Source: Chloroflexota bacterium | GTDB taxonomy: Bacteria; Chloroflexota; Anaerolineae; Aggregatilineales; Phototrophicaceae | Direction: 5' to 3' | DNA: 64,000 nt | Assembly (NCBI GenBank): GCA_020161935.1 | Contig: JAIUNI010000011.1 | Location: forward strand, 124,001-188,000 | In this document: positions 16,890 through 25,834 of the stretch, in pieces | How positions within the stretch are numbered: position 1 is the first letter of the stretch | How the letters are laid out: the number at the start of each line of letters is the position of its first letter | The notes under the pieces: generated by a model | The model's input: the letters and a program-made list of their open reading frames with translations, nothing else | Databases searched by the model: none | What the model was told of the DNA's origin: nothing | Position numbers and translations under genes: made by a program

Positions 16890-17957
16890 CTAACTCACCA
16901 CATCCCGCTCAAACGGGAACTCGATGTTCAGGTCTTTCGCCAGTGCTTCGAGTTCGTCAAAAATCACCGAGTCCAGCTTCGCGCCGTCCTTGCGGTATTC
17001 CTGTTCGCGCCGGTAATCCAGTTCACCCGGTACGAGGATTTCATCAACACCCGGTCGCTTCTTGGCGGATTTGATCTGCTTGATAAAGTCGTCCATCCGC
17101 CCCTTAAACGCGCTCACCGGCATAAACCACTCGATGTCCAGCGCGATAAACAGGTGCGAAACATCCTGCTTGGCCGGGTTGGAATACGGAGCGAGTCCAT
17201 AACCCGCGCCGCCCAGTACACCCGTAAGTACGTCCGTCATCATCGAAAGGCCGTAACCCTTATGCCCACCGATACCCAGCAAGAAGCCCTGCATCGCCGC
17301 GCTGGGGTCATCCGTTTCGCAGCCTTCAGGGGTCAGCGCCCAGTCGAGCGGCATCTTCTTGCCCTCCCGCTCGTACCAGCGCATCATGCCCTTGCCAGCC
17401 GTCGTCAGGGCGATGTCCAGCACCACCGGGAAGTCGCCACCCGTTGGCGCGAGGATGCCCCACGGGTTCGTCCCGACCACACCACTCGCCGCGCCCCACG
17501 GAGCCATCTCCGGCCCTGCGTTGGTCATCACGATACCGATGCAGTCCTGTTCCAGCGCCAGCCGTCCCGGTACAGCCGCCGAGCCAAAATGCGTGCTGTT
17601 GCGGACGATCACCGTACCGATGCCGCTGATCTTAGCCTTCTTAACCGCCAGTTCCATCGACTTTTGCGCCACCACCGAGCCAAGCCCGTTGTGGCCGTCC
17701 ACCAGCGCCAGCGCCGGGCTTTCCTTCACGATCTCATAGGGTGCGCCGGGAATAATCCAGCCGTTGCCGATGCGTTCACGGTAAACGGGCAGCCGCCGGA
17801 CACCTTGTCCTTGCCCCGGCAAACAGTGGAGTTCGCTCTCGATCAACCCGCGTGTGCAGCGACGCGCTTCATCCTCCGGTACGCCCAGCGCCCGAAACAC
17901 GTTAAACGTGAACGTCTGGAGTGCGTCGACCGGAACGCGAACCAATGTAATCGGCAT
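16890..17957 (-). CDS. Ldh-family oxidoreductase (malate/L-lactate/ureidoglycolate dehydrogenase type)
   Basis: A 355-residue NAD(P)-dependent dehydrogenase of the Ldh/YlbC/AllD fold, which is unrelated to Rossmann lactate dehydrogenases. Typical blocks are ALVDGHNGLGSVVAQKSMELA (part), VIVRNSTHFGSA with the conserved His, VMTNAGPEMAPWG, VGTNPWGI and HKGYGLSMM. Length is normal for the family. The gene starts 3 bases after the VOC gene, with AAGGGAA as ribosome site overlapping that gene's end, so the two are co-translated. It oxidises a 2-hydroxy acid; which one is unclear. Confidence 0.85.
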   Translation of the reverse strand: MPITLVRVPVDALQTFTFNVFRALGVPEDEARRCTRGLIESELHCLPGQGQGVRRLPVYRERIGNGWIIPGAPYEIVKESPALALVDGHNGLGSVVAQKSMELAVKKAKISGIGTVIVRNSTHFGSAAVPGRLALEQDCIGIVMTNAGPEMAPWGAASGVVGTNPWGILAPTGGDFPVVLDIALTTAGKGMMRWYEREGKKMPLDWALTPEGCETDDPSAAMQGFLLGIGGHKGYGLSMMTDVLTGVLGGAGYGLAPYSNPAKQDVSHLFIALDIEWFMPVSAFKGRMDDFIKQIKSAKKRPGVDEILVPGELDYRREQEYRKDGAKLDSVIFDELEALAKDLNIEFPFERDVVS

Positions 17958-17960
17958 CGC

Positions 17961-18428
17961 TTAAATTCCCTTGACCTTCTTGTACTGTTCGAGTTCTTCA
18001 GCGGTGTAAACCTGCATCATCTCGATCTCAATACCGCCAGCCTCTTGCTCAAGGAACGCCACCCAGCCTTCGGGGTGTACGTGGCTGCCCTTCACCTTAC
18101 ACGCGCTGCATTCTTTCAGGGTCGCGCCTTTGGCCTGTGCGTCTGCCAGCGCCTCGTCGATATTCGGCACGGCATAGCAAATGTGGTGCAAGCCTTCGTA
18201 GCCGCGTTCCTTAATCCACTTGGCAAAGCGTCCGTCGTCGTCCAACGACTGGCACAGTTGGTACTCTACATCGCCGACCCAGAACTGCGCCACGCGGTTG
18301 CGCGACTTCGGGAAGTCGTCAATCTTGACGTTCGTCGCTACGCCCAGAAAATCTTGATAGGTCTTGACCGCTGCCTTAGCGTCCTTCACTGCAAATGCCA
18401 TGTGTTTGATGTATCGTCCGTCGCCCAT
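17961..18428 (-). CDS. VOC (glyoxalase/methylmalonyl-CoA epimerase-like) family protein
   Basis: A 155-residue protein made of two beta-alpha-beta-beta-beta units. Putative metal ligands are His9 in YIKHMAFAV, Gln in YQLCQSL, His in GLHHICYAV and Glu near the C-terminus (GIEIEMMQVY). The overall look is close to methylmalonyl-CoA epimerases, with the GxHHICxxV block typical of them. Here it is paired with an Ldh-type dehydrogenase and could epimerise or isomerise a hydroxy or oxo acid in the same pathway. A GGAG site precedes the ATG. Confidence 0.8.
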   Translation of the reverse strand: MGDGRYIKHMAFAVKDAKAAVKTYQDFLGVATNVKIDDFPKSRNRVAQFWVGDVEYQLCQSLDDDGRFAKWIKERGYEGLHHICYAVPNIDEALADAQAKGATLKECSACKVKGSHVHPEGWVAFLEQEAGGIEIEMMQVYTAEELEQYKKVKGI

Positions 18429-18521
18429 ATTTGCTCCATCCTCCCAAACTATTCAGAGATCGGTGTAGGGAAGGGTCTGTGACCCACTCTTAAGATAATA
18501 GCCCCACCACACGTTGTATTG

Positions 18522-18560
18522 CTCCCTCCCCTGTATACGGGGGAGGGTCGGGGTGGGGGT
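18522..18560. repeat. Family-2 intergenic repeat
   Basis: CTCCCTCCCCTGTATACGGG followed by GGAGGGTCGGGGTGGGGGTG in the gap between the DUF4438 and VOC genes. Confidence 0.65.
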
Positions 18561-18565
18561 GAAAG

Positions 18566-19447
18566 TTAATCAGCGAGATTAAACACGCTCTTGAGGTTCA
18601 CACCCGGAGTCACCTGCGGGTTGATGCCAGTTTGTGGGGAAGTCATCAGCAGGGTAATGCCGGGGCCATGTCCCGCACGGGGGCTGTCGCCTTGCCCGAC
18701 CACGCCGATGCCAATCGCGCCGCGCAGGTAGCCGTGGTTCCAACTGCTGTCGTAGTCCATCAACGCCACCACGTCGCCCAGCTTCAAGCCGTCGAGCTTC
18801 GCGTCTTTGAGGGCTTCTTTGTCGGCGGTTTGAATGTGGAGCGAGCCGCCTTCGCTGGTCAAACCCGCGCCCGAACCGAGCAGGTGTGCCGGAACGACAC
18901 CCACAACCGGAACGTTCAGCTTGCCGTCGCTGCCGGTGGTCACTTCGAGGTTTTCGAGGATGTCCGGCGAGCAGCTCTTGAGCTTAATATCGGGGTGGTC
19001 GAGCAAATCCATGCCCACACCAATCGAGCGAATGTTGATCTTGTCGCCAATCGCCATTTTCTTGCGAGCTTCTTTATCAAAGTGGATGATGACCTGTTCC
19101 GAGAAGCGACCAGATTTACCCGTCACAACGCCCTTCGTACCCTTCGCGTCACCCGTCATCACCATCGCCACGTTGCCGACGCACGCGAACAAATTCAAGC
19201 CACGGTTGCCCGTGTCATCCTTCAACGAAATGCTTACGCCGGGGTGAATGGTGTCCGCCAACCAACCGTAAGCTGAGTCGCCGATGGACACGTTGTAGAC
19301 AATCCCGCCGTAGGTCGGCAGCAGGAATGGCTTACCGCTGGCATCCAAACGGTACGGTTCGGCGGGCAAACCGGGGAAGCCGGGGGATGCAATCTGCCCC
19401 ATCACTGAAACGGAAACAAGTTTGTCACTATTGGTTCGGACGTTCAT
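18566..19447 (-). CDS. DUF4438-like protein, second of a tandem pair
   Basis: A 293-residue protein, similar along its whole length to the next gene upstream. Shared blocks are VSVMGQIASP / IAVTGNISQP, GGIVYNVSIGDSAYGW / GVVYNARVGDPAFGW, HPGVSI, GDxxxI, VPAHLLGSGA / LPPRIMGSGA and GDSPRAGHGPGIT. The pattern of short beta strands and glycines suggests an all-beta fold. The family (DUF4438) has no assigned function to my knowledge. The start overlaps the stop of the other copy in an ATGA junction, so the two are translationally coupled and may form a hetero-oligomer. Confidence 0.7.
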   Translation of the reverse strand: MNVRTNSDKLVSVSVMGQIASPGFPGLPAEPYRLDASGKPFLLPTYGGIVYNVSIGDSAYGWLADTIHPGVSISLKDDTGNRGLNLFACVGNVAMVMTGDAKGTKGVVTGKSGRFSEQVIIHFDKEARKKMAIGDKINIRSIGVGMDLLDHPDIKLKSCSPDILENLEVTTGSDGKLNVPVVGVVPAHLLGSGAGLTSEGGSLHIQTADKEALKDAKLDGLKLGDVVALMDYDSSWNHGYLRGAIGIGVVGQGDSPRAGHGPGITLLMTSPQTGINPQVTPGVNLKSVFNLAD

Positions 19448-20310
19448 GCCATCTCCCGAATGTTGAGGTAATTTGCAATATTCGCTTTAGGGTCGATCAC
19501 CCATTCAATACACGATTCTTCGCAGGTCATCAGCGTTAGAATGCCCGGCCCGTGACCGATCATCACCGAGTCCCCGTGGATGCACAGCGCAATCGTCACC
19601 GCACCCTTACGGTAGGTACGTCCGTAGCGGTGGTCAGCGTCCGGTATCACCACCAAGTCGCCGAGCTTCATCTGGTCGATGCCGAGTTCAGCCATCAGCT
19701 CACGGTCGCCGGACATCAGGTCTTGGTCAACATATTCCGAGTTGAGTTCCGCGCCGGAACCCATGATTCGCGGCGGTAAAACTGTCGTCACCGGAACACG
19801 GATTTTCGTGTCGCTGATGACTTCAAAGGGGATGCCCCTAATCAGTTCAGGGCTGCATTTTTTCAGGAGGATTTGAGGATAATCAGTCAGTTCGAGGCCG
19901 CGTCCACAAGCGATAATCTGGATCGAGTCGCCTACGCACAGCAGGTCATTCACTTCCGGCGCGAAGTCCACCAGCAAACGCGCGTGTTCGCCGGTCACAA
20001 TGCCTTCAGCGCCCTTCGCCATGCCGCTGGTCACGACTGCTTTGTTCCCCATGCACGTCAGGTAGTGCAGGGCGAACTCCGCCGCGTTATCGGGGTTCGC
20101 AATCGACACCCCCGGTTCCACATGGTCCCCCGACCATCCGAATGCCGGATCACCCACGCGGGCGTTGTACACCACGCCGGACATCCCCGGTAAAACTCGC
20201 CCAACTCCATGATTGTCGAGGGTATAACCCCCGGGACGCAGAGTCGGTTGACTGATATTTCCCGTAACCGCAATTTCTACTAACTGTGATTCATTGGTCG
20301 CAAGTGGCAT
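19444..20310 (-). CDS. DUF4438-like protein, first of a tandem pair
   Basis: A 288-residue paralogue of the following gene. The ATG at 20310 (MPLATNESQLVEIAVTG) is chosen because it aligns with the start of the second copy and has AAGGA upstream. The longer frame would run through the divergent promoter region. It carries HGVGRVLPGMSGVVYN, GYRT-like RYGRTYRKGAVT and GDSVMIGHGPGILTLM. First gene of the minus-strand unit, divergent from the GntR regulator, and therefore the likeliest regulated target. Biochemical role unknown. Confidence 0.7.
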   Translation of the reverse strand: MPLATNESQLVEIAVTGNISQPTLRPGGYTLDNHGVGRVLPGMSGVVYNARVGDPAFGWSGDHVEPGVSIANPDNAAEFALHYLTCMGNKAVVTSGMAKGAEGIVTGEHARLLVDFAPEVNDLLCVGDSIQIIACGRGLELTDYPQILLKKCSPELIRGIPFEVISDTKIRVPVTTVLPPRIMGSGAELNSEYVDQDLMSGDRELMAELGIDQMKLGDLVVIPDADHRYGRTYRKGAVTIALCIHGDSVMIGHGPGILTLMTCEESCIEWVIDPKANIANYLNIREMA

Positions 20311-20323
20311 TTTTGTGGATTCC

Positions 20324-20352
20324 TTGACACATATAGATGTGCTTTCTATAAT
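20324..20352 (+). promoter_or_regulatory. Consensus sigma70 promoter of the GntR operon
   Basis: TTGACA (20324-20329), a 17-base spacer and TATAAT (20347-20352): both hexamers are perfect. The start would be near 20359, about 80 bases before the regulator's ATG. Confidence 0.8.
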
Positions 20353-20374
20353 CCTATCAATCTGTCGTTTGTCG

Positions 20375-20386
20375 ATTGTCGACAAT
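20375..20386. promoter_or_regulatory. Likely GntR operator, 12-base palindrome
   Basis: ATTGTCGACAAT is a perfect palindrome about 16 bases downstream of the predicted transcription start and between the divergent genes. TTGTCGATTG next to it repeats a half-site. GntR/FCD proteins bind short palindromes of this kind, so autoregulation and control of the DUF4438 pair are likely. Confidence 0.6.
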
Positions 20387-20441
20387 TCTGGCGATTATAA
20401 GTTTGCACTGATAGCTTGTCAAGCAATTCAAGAATCCAATT

Positions 20442-21125
20442 ATGACACTGAACCATATCGAGAATCGCTCGCTGCGGGATCGCGTGTTGGATGCGCTGCG
20501 CGAGGCGATTATCACGGGCGAAATTAAGCCGGGGCAGCAGCTTGTGGAAACGGAATTGGCAGCTAGTTTAGGTGTCAGCCGCGCTCCCCTGCGTGAAGCC
20601 TTACAAATCCTCAGCGCCGAAGGGTTAGCGGAAACAATTCCCTACCACGGCACGACGGTGCGGCGGCTCACCAAAGCGGATATTGAAGAACTATACAGCT
20701 TACGCAGCGTCCTCGAAACATTTGCCATACGCCGTGTGATTGAACTGCACGACCCCCAACACGCGCTGGTACTCCGCGAATGCTTCGAAAGGATGCTGGC
20801 TGCTGCCGAAGCCGGTGCCCTTAAGCAAGTCAACCAGATTGACCGCGAATTCCATGACACGATCATTGAACTGACCGGTCACAGCTTGCTGCTTACCAGT
20901 TGGAGCGTCGTATCAATGCGCGTCCGGCAGGTGATGGCACTCCTCAACCGTCGCAACAGCGACCTAAAACGAATTGCTTATAACCACGTACCGATTATTG
21001 AAGCCATCGAAGCCGGTGATACAGAAATCGCCGTGCAGTTGATGGAAAAGCACGTCGCTGCTTCCGGTGAACTGATTGCCGAAGGCTGGCCGGACGACGC
21101 ACCACAGCCGGACGCGGACGCATGA
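20442..21125 (+). CDS. GntR family transcriptional regulator, FCD (FadR) subfamily
   Basis: A 227-residue regulator. The winged helix spans residues ~8-75 (LRDRVLDALREAIITGEIKPG, ETELAASLGVSRAPLREAL, GLAETIPYHGTTVRRL). The FCD ligand domain follows with DREFHDTII and HVPIIEAIEAGD, carrying the Asp and His residues that usually bind a metal. FCD regulators sense small carboxylic acids, fitting a catabolic operon. Its stop overlaps the next start (ATGA). A perfect promoter and a palindrome precede it. Confidence 0.92.
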   Translation: MTLNHIENRSLRDRVLDALREAIITGEIKPGQQLVETELAASLGVSRAPLREALQILSAEGLAETIPYHGTTVRRLTKADIEELYSLRSVLETFAIRRVIELHDPQHALVLRECFERMLAAAEAGALKQVNQIDREFHDTIIELTGHSLLLTSWSVVSMRVRQVMALLNRRNSDLKRIAYNHVPIIEAIEAGDTEIAVQLMEKHVAASGELIAEGWPDDAPQPDADA

Positions 21126-22081
21126 ACACCTTACCTTCTGTACTCATCACTGGCGCGGGCGGCTTTGTCTGCGGCAGTATCACGGTTGCCTTGCTTCAGG
21201 CCGGTTGGCAGGTGATCGCGGTTGACCGCCAGTTCGATTCCTCCGTCGAGAATACCTTACGCTCACACTGGGGTAATCAAGTCACCTTTGTACGAGCCGA
21301 GTGTGACAATTTACCGGATTTCCGCGTCGATGCGCTGGTGCATGGTGCGGCCATCACCGCCTCGCCGGGTGACTTGGAGCAAACCGCCGAAGCGAACCTT
21401 CGCGCGAACCTTGATCCGCTGCTCGCCGTTTCCGAATGGGCGGCGCGACATCAGGTGCGCCGAAGCATATGGATGAGTTCGAGCGCCGTTTACGCGGCGA
21501 CCGCTGTTGGCCCAGTACCCGAAACCCTGCCGACTTCGCCCGTTGGCTTATACGCGGTCGCCAAGCAGACGTTGGAGTCATTAGCATTCACGCTGCGCCA
21601 AGAATATGGGCGTGATGTATCCGTGATTCGCCTGAGCAATATCTACGGCGTAGCAGAACGATCTCGCGCGACCCGCCCGCGTGTCAGTTTGGTAGGGCGG
21701 ATGGTGAAGGAAGCGCTCGAAACGGGCCGTGTGAGCGTGTATGCGGATGACCCCGCGCGGGATTGGACGTTCGCGCCGGATGTGGGTGCAGCCGTCGCCG
21801 CACTGCTAAAACCCCAAACGCTGCAACACGTGCTTTATAACGTCGCTTCCGAGCAGGTTTTCGCGCCGGTCGATATTGCGAAGATGCTGCTTGACCTCCT
21901 GCCGAATATCAAACTAGATATTCGCGATGGCAGCGACCCGAATACTCCACCGCTGACCCGACGCGGCTATTTAACGAATAAACGCTTACAGGACGAAACC
22001 AGCTTTAGTGCTTGGACACCGTTTGCAGCAGGTCTTCAGCAGTCAATTGACGCACAACGTAACGAGGCAATTTCATCATGA
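21122..22081 (+). CDS. NAD-dependent epimerase/dehydratase (extended SDR)
   Basis: A 319-residue protein with the nucleotide motif ITGAGGFVCGSI at the N-terminus, an acidic residue ending beta-2 (VDRQ), SSSAVYAA and the catalytic YAVAK. The C-terminal lid (RGYLTNKRLQ) is typical of sugar-nucleotide epimerases and related reductases. It overlaps both neighbours by 4 bases, so it is translationally coupled with the regulator and the Gfo/Idh oxidoreductase. Probably acts on a sugar- or hydroxyacid-like intermediate; substrate unknown. Confidence 0.85.
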   Translation: MNTLPSVLITGAGGFVCGSITVALLQAGWQVIAVDRQFDSSVENTLRSHWGNQVTFVRAECDNLPDFRVDALVHGAAITASPGDLEQTAEANLRANLDPLLAVSEWAARHQVRRSIWMSSSAVYAATAVGPVPETLPTSPVGLYAVAKQTLESLAFTLRQEYGRDVSVIRLSNIYGVAERSRATRPRVSLVGRMVKEALETGRVSVYADDPARDWTFAPDVGAAVAALLKPQTLQHVLYNVASEQVFAPVDIAKMLLDLLPNIKLDIRDGSDPNTPPLTRRGYLTNKRLQDETSFSAWTPFAAGLQQSIDAQRNEAISS

Positions 22082-23100
22082 CACCATTACGAGTCATACT
22101 GGCCGGTTTAGGTGTACGCGGGCGCTATTGGGCGGAAGTACTCACCCGTTCGCCGCGCTGCGAGATTATCGCCTATGCCGACCCAAACCCTGCCGCATGT
22201 GAGCGTATGGCCTCGAAATGTGGCGACCGCCCAACCTTCAGCACGCCGGAAGAAGCGTTAGCCGCGTTGCCGGATGCCCAAGCGTTGGTGCTGGCGAATC
22301 CGCCGATTGGTCGCGAAAGCCAAATCCGCGCCGCCTCTGAACGGGGCATTCCGATGCTGGTCGAGAAGCCGCTGGCGCTGACGGTGGGGGAGGCGGCGCA
22401 TCTTGTAGCCATCGCCGAGGCCGCGAATGTACCGTTGATGGTCGGCCTCAACTTCCGCTATCTCGCCGTCACCAAAGAAGTGATGCGGATATTAGGGGAT
22501 GGGGTAGTTGGCAGCGCGAACTTTGGGCGCTTCACGTACGAACGCTACCGCGATGGCAACCGCCCTGACTTGAACAAATACCCGCTGACGATGGATCAGC
22601 CGATGCTGTGGGAACAATCCATCCATCACTTTGACCTCCTGCGCTATATCTATGGGCAGGAGCCGGTTCTCATCCAAGCGAAAACATGGAACCCACCGTG
22701 GAGCATGTACGAAAGTGATGCCAACGTTGCCGCGCTAATTACCTTTGACGGCGGTATGATCGTCAACTATCAGGGGACGTGGCAAAGCGGTTGGGCTGAA
22801 CCCCGTTTCGAGTGGCGTACTGACTGTACCAATGGGGTCATCAGTCAGAAAGACCAATTTGGCGACCTGTATTATGCCCAACAAGCCGAAAAGAACCTGA
22901 ACGCTGTGCCGCTGCCGCCCCATGAAATGTGGATTACCGAAACCAGCGGCTTACTGGAGGCGTTCCTTAACTCTGTGATTGAGGGTGAGCCGTTGCAGTG
23001 CAGCGGTCGAGATCACCTGATGTCTCTGGCGATGGTCGAGGCGTGCGCGGTGTCCAGCCGCGAAGCGCGTAGTGTCACAATTGCCAGCATTTTGCCCTGA
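22078..23100 (+). CDS. Gfo/Idh/MocA family oxidoreductase
   Basis: A 340-residue dehydrogenase with a Rossmann start (VILAGLGVRGRYWAEVL), the family lysine in VEKPLALT and the second-domain block WEQSIHHFDLLRYIYGQEP, whose His lies in the active-site region. It has no signal peptide and is cytoplasmic. Its position in the coupled GntR-epimerase-Gfo trio suggests it oxidises or reduces a hydroxyl of the imported compound. Confidence 0.88.
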   Translation: MTPLRVILAGLGVRGRYWAEVLTRSPRCEIIAYADPNPAACERMASKCGDRPTFSTPEEALAALPDAQALVLANPPIGRESQIRAASERGIPMLVEKPLALTVGEAAHLVAIAEAANVPLMVGLNFRYLAVTKEVMRILGDGVVGSANFGRFTYERYRDGNRPDLNKYPLTMDQPMLWEQSIHHFDLLRYIYGQEPVLIQAKTWNPPWSMYESDANVAALITFDGGMIVNYQGTWQSGWAEPRFEWRTDCTNGVISQKDQFGDLYYAQQAEKNLNAVPLPPHEMWITETSGLLEAFLNSVIEGEPLQCSGRDHLMSLAMVEACAVSSREARSVTIASILP

Positions 23101-23223
23101 AATCTTGGTTATAAGGACGCTTTGAAAGGAGCAGTGGAAAGGAGCAAACTATTGTGGGGAATGGTTTCTGATGTTGTACTGCGAGTTCTCAACCATGTTT
23201 ACTCAGTAAGGAGTTGGGATTAA

Positions 23224-24789
23224 ATGTCAAAAGCACGTCGAATTATTTTAGCGTTGTTGATGTTGGTCGTGGGTGTGCCTCTCATGGTCGCTGCACAAGC
23301 GCCCGATGAGAACACGCTGGTGATCGCTCAAAGTGTCGATATTGCTCTGTTAGACCCGTCAGCCGTGGCTTCGCGGTCAGAGTCGAATATCTTTGGGCAT
23401 ATCTGGGCTACACTGTACGAAATTTCGGATGACGGTTCTATTCAACCCTATTTGGCAAATGAATACAGCGTTTCCGAAGATGGTAAGGAATGGACGTTCA
23501 CCCTGAATGAAGGCTTGACTTGCCATGACGGTGAGGCATTGACCGCCGAAGATGTGGCTTACAGCTTTGAACGTGCCGCCAACCCGGACAACAAGTTCAC
23601 CGGTAACACGGCTGGCTTCGTTCTGCCGTCGGTGGGGTATCAGGGAGCGCGTGTCGATGATGACCTGCATGTCACCATCTTGACCGACCGTTACCAGTCC
23701 ATCGGCCTCGGTTTGCTGTCCGAAGTGTACATCCACTGTAAGGACTCTTATGAAGCCCTGACGCTGGAAGAAGCCGCCCAAACCGCCATTGGTTCCGGCC
23801 CCTACAAGTTCGTTGAATGGGTGCCGGATGACCACGTGACGCTGGAAAAGGTTGAAGGCTTCACCCTGCGTCCGGCGAACTTCCAGACGTTGATCTGGCG
23901 CACGATCCCCGAAGCCTCGACCCGCGTTGCGGAACTGATCGCCGGTAACGTCGACATTATCGCCAACGTGCCGCCTGACCAGACCACAGCCATTGATTCT
24001 TCGGGTAGTGCCGTCGTTCAGGCCGTTGCCGGAACCCGCCGTATGTATGTCGGCTTCCAATTCGGCGAAAACTACAAGGATGCCCCCGGCTACGAAGCCT
24101 TCCAAAAGCCGGAAGTGCGTGTTGCCTTGCAATATGCCATCGACGTTCCGACCATCTGCGCCACCTTGCTCGGTACGGAATGCGAACGCGCGTCGAGCAT
24201 CGTCAACAAGCCGAACGACAACCCCAACCTGTCGCCCTATCCGTATGATCCGGTGAAGGCTGGCGAACTGTTGGATGCAGCCGGTTATCCGGCGGATGCC
24301 AACGGTGTCCGTTTCGAAACCGTTCTGATGGGACCGCGTGGCCGTTACCTGAATGATGCCAACGTCGTACAGGCCATCGCCCAATACCTGACCGATGTGG
24401 GTGTTAAGACGGAAGTCGATATTCGCGACTGGGCAGACTACCGTGCCTTGCTCGGCCCGAAGGAAGTTGGCCCGCTGTTCTTCCTCGGCAGCGGTGGCGG
24501 TACATGGAACGCCCTGTACGATATGGCTGACTTCTCGGCGGTGGATGCCGGTACGAACTACACCAACTGGCCGAATGCCGAATGGTTTGCTGACTGGGAC
24601 AGCCTCGGTAACATTCGTGATGCCGAAGAAGAACGCACTGTCATCAACAAGATGCTGGAAGTGTTCTACAACGACCCGCCGTGGTTGTTCCTGTACTTCC
24701 AACCGGATTTCTACGCGGTGAGCAACCGTGTGGAGTGGCAAGCGCGCCGTGACGAACAAATCGTGGTCTATGCTGCTGCGTTGAAGTAA
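23224..24789 (+). CDS. ABC transporter substrate-binding protein, family 5 (oligopeptide/dipeptide type)
   Basis: A 521-residue exported protein: signal peptide to ~residue 24 (LALLMLVVGVPLMVAAQ), then the family-5 layout with LDPSAVASRSE, YEISDDGSIQPYLANEYSVS and the motif WTFTLNEGLTCHDGEALTAEDVAYSFER (given in part). Length is typical. It captures peptides or similar cations/amides for the two permeases that follow. Codon usage on the plus strand also leaves a long antisense frame that is only a shadow. Confidence 0.93.
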   Translation: MSKARRIILALLMLVVGVPLMVAAQAPDENTLVIAQSVDIALLDPSAVASRSESNIFGHIWATLYEISDDGSIQPYLANEYSVSEDGKEWTFTLNEGLTCHDGEALTAEDVAYSFERAANPDNKFTGNTAGFVLPSVGYQGARVDDDLHVTILTDRYQSIGLGLLSEVYIHCKDSYEALTLEEAAQTAIGSGPYKFVEWVPDDHVTLEKVEGFTLRPANFQTLIWRTIPEASTRVAELIAGNVDIIANVPPDQTTAIDSSGSAVVQAVAGTRRMYVGFQFGENYKDAPGYEAFQKPEVRVALQYAIDVPTICATLLGTECERASSIVNKPNDNPNLSPYPYDPVKAGELLDAAGYPADANGVRFETVLMGPRGRYLNDANVVQAIAQYLTDVGVKTEVDIRDWADYRALLGPKEVGPLFFLGSGGGTWNALYDMADFSAVDAGTNYTNWPNAEWFADWDSLGNIRDAEEERTVINKMLEVFYNDPPWLFLYFQPDFYAVSNRVEWQARRDEQIVVYAAALK

Positions 24790-24803
24790 TTTTCTGGATC
24801 GCT

Positions 24804-24832
24804 TAAGGGGCGGGGTACTGCCTTGCCCCTTA
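24804..24832. terminator. Stem-loop between binding-protein and permease genes
   Basis: AAGGGGC (24805-24811) pairs with GCCCCTT (24825-24831) around a 13-base loop. It lies 15 bases after the binding-protein stop and has no U-run. Such hairpins usually lower downstream expression or protect the upstream message, giving excess binding protein. Confidence 0.6.
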
Positions 24833-24851
24833 TCTATTGGAATGAGTCCTC

Positions 24852-25829
24852 ATGAGCAGATATATCGTTCGGCGGTTATTGCAATCAATCATCGTCATCT
24901 TAGGGGTTACACTGCTTTCATTTTTGACTCTCCATCTGGCGGGTGACCCCACGTATTTATACGTCAGTGAACGTGCCAGTACGCAGGAAATCGAAGAGAC
25001 CCGTATTAAGCTGGGGTTTGATAAGCCGCTGCCCGTTCAGTATGTGAACTTCCTCGGCGGGCTGGTGCGGGGCGATTTAGGGAATTCCATCCGCTCGCGT
25101 AAGCCAGCCGTTGATCTTGTGTTGGAACGGCTGCCAGCGACCTTAGAACTGACTATTTTCGCGATGATTATTTCGACACTCATCGCTATTCCAATTGGCA
25201 TTATATCAGCGACCAAACGCGGAACCAGTGTGGATGGCAGTATTATGCTGGTGGCGATGCTGGGGCAGTCGATACCCGGCTTTTGGTTGGGGATCATGCT
25301 TATTTTATCGGTTGGTTTGCAGCTCAAATGGCTGCCGATTTCCGGTCATGTCGGGGTGATTGACGTGGCCTTAAAAGGCAGTGTGGGCGAGGCGCTTGCC
25401 AACATCCCGGAAGCGATACGTTATCTGATCCTGCCGGGAATCACCGTGGGGCTGTTCTCATTAGCCCGTAACGCGCGTCTCGTCCGCTCGTCGATGCTGG
25501 AAGTCCTCTCACAGGATTACGTAGTGACCGCCCGTTCCAAAGGATTGGGCGAACGGGTCGTCATCATCAAACATGCTTTCCGCAACGCGCTGATTCCGGT
25601 TGTCACGATGCTTGGCTTAGAGTTCGGCTTCCTGCTGGGCGGCGTGGTGGTGACGGAAACGGTGTTCTCGTGGCCGGGGGTCGGGCGCTTGGTTACGAAC
25701 GCCATTACCCAGCGCGATATTCCGGTGGTGCAGGCAGCAGTCGTCATGTTCTCGGTGATGTTTATCCTGCTGAACCTGTGCGTCGATTTGCTGTATGCCC
25801 AACTCGACCCCCGTATTCGTTTAGGCTAA
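24852..25829 (+). CDS. ABC transporter permease, DppB/OppB type
   Basis: A 325-residue membrane protein with an N-terminal helix (YIVRRLLQSIIVILGVTLLS), the extended periplasmic segment of the DppB group and the coupling motif YVVTARSKGLGERVVIIKHAFRNAL (given as the region near residues 220-245). It forms the channel with the next gene product. Confidence 0.93.
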   Translation: MSRYIVRRLLQSIIVILGVTLLSFLTLHLAGDPTYLYVSERASTQEIEETRIKLGFDKPLPVQYVNFLGGLVRGDLGNSIRSRKPAVDLVLERLPATLELTIFAMIISTLIAIPIGIISATKRGTSVDGSIMLVAMLGQSIPGFWLGIMLILSVGLQLKWLPISGHVGVIDVALKGSVGEALANIPEAIRYLILPGITVGLFSLARNARLVRSSMLEVLSQDYVVTARSKGLGERVVIIKHAFRNALIPVVTMLGLEFGFLLGGVVVTETVFSWPGVGRLVTNAITQRDIPVVQAAVVMFSVMFILLNLCVDLLYAQLDPRIRLG

Positions 25830-25834
25830 AAAAT

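Noticed and set aside
13156..17957. Allantoin degradation operon (AllB, AllC, AllD)
   Set aside because: The cyclic amidohydrolase and Ldh-type genes could suggest it, but the M20 protein is ArgE/DapE-like, no ureidoglycolate lyase or allantoate amidohydrolase is seen, and peptidase genes lie among them.
16845..18482. 545-codon plus-strand frame across the Ldh and VOC genes
   Set aside because: It is the antisense shadow of two clearly recognised minus-strand genes and starts inside a repeat.
23377..24759. 460-codon open frame antisense to the family-5 binding-protein gene
   Set aside because: It mirrors the codon pattern of a well-supported gene, has no ribosome site and its translation resembles no family.
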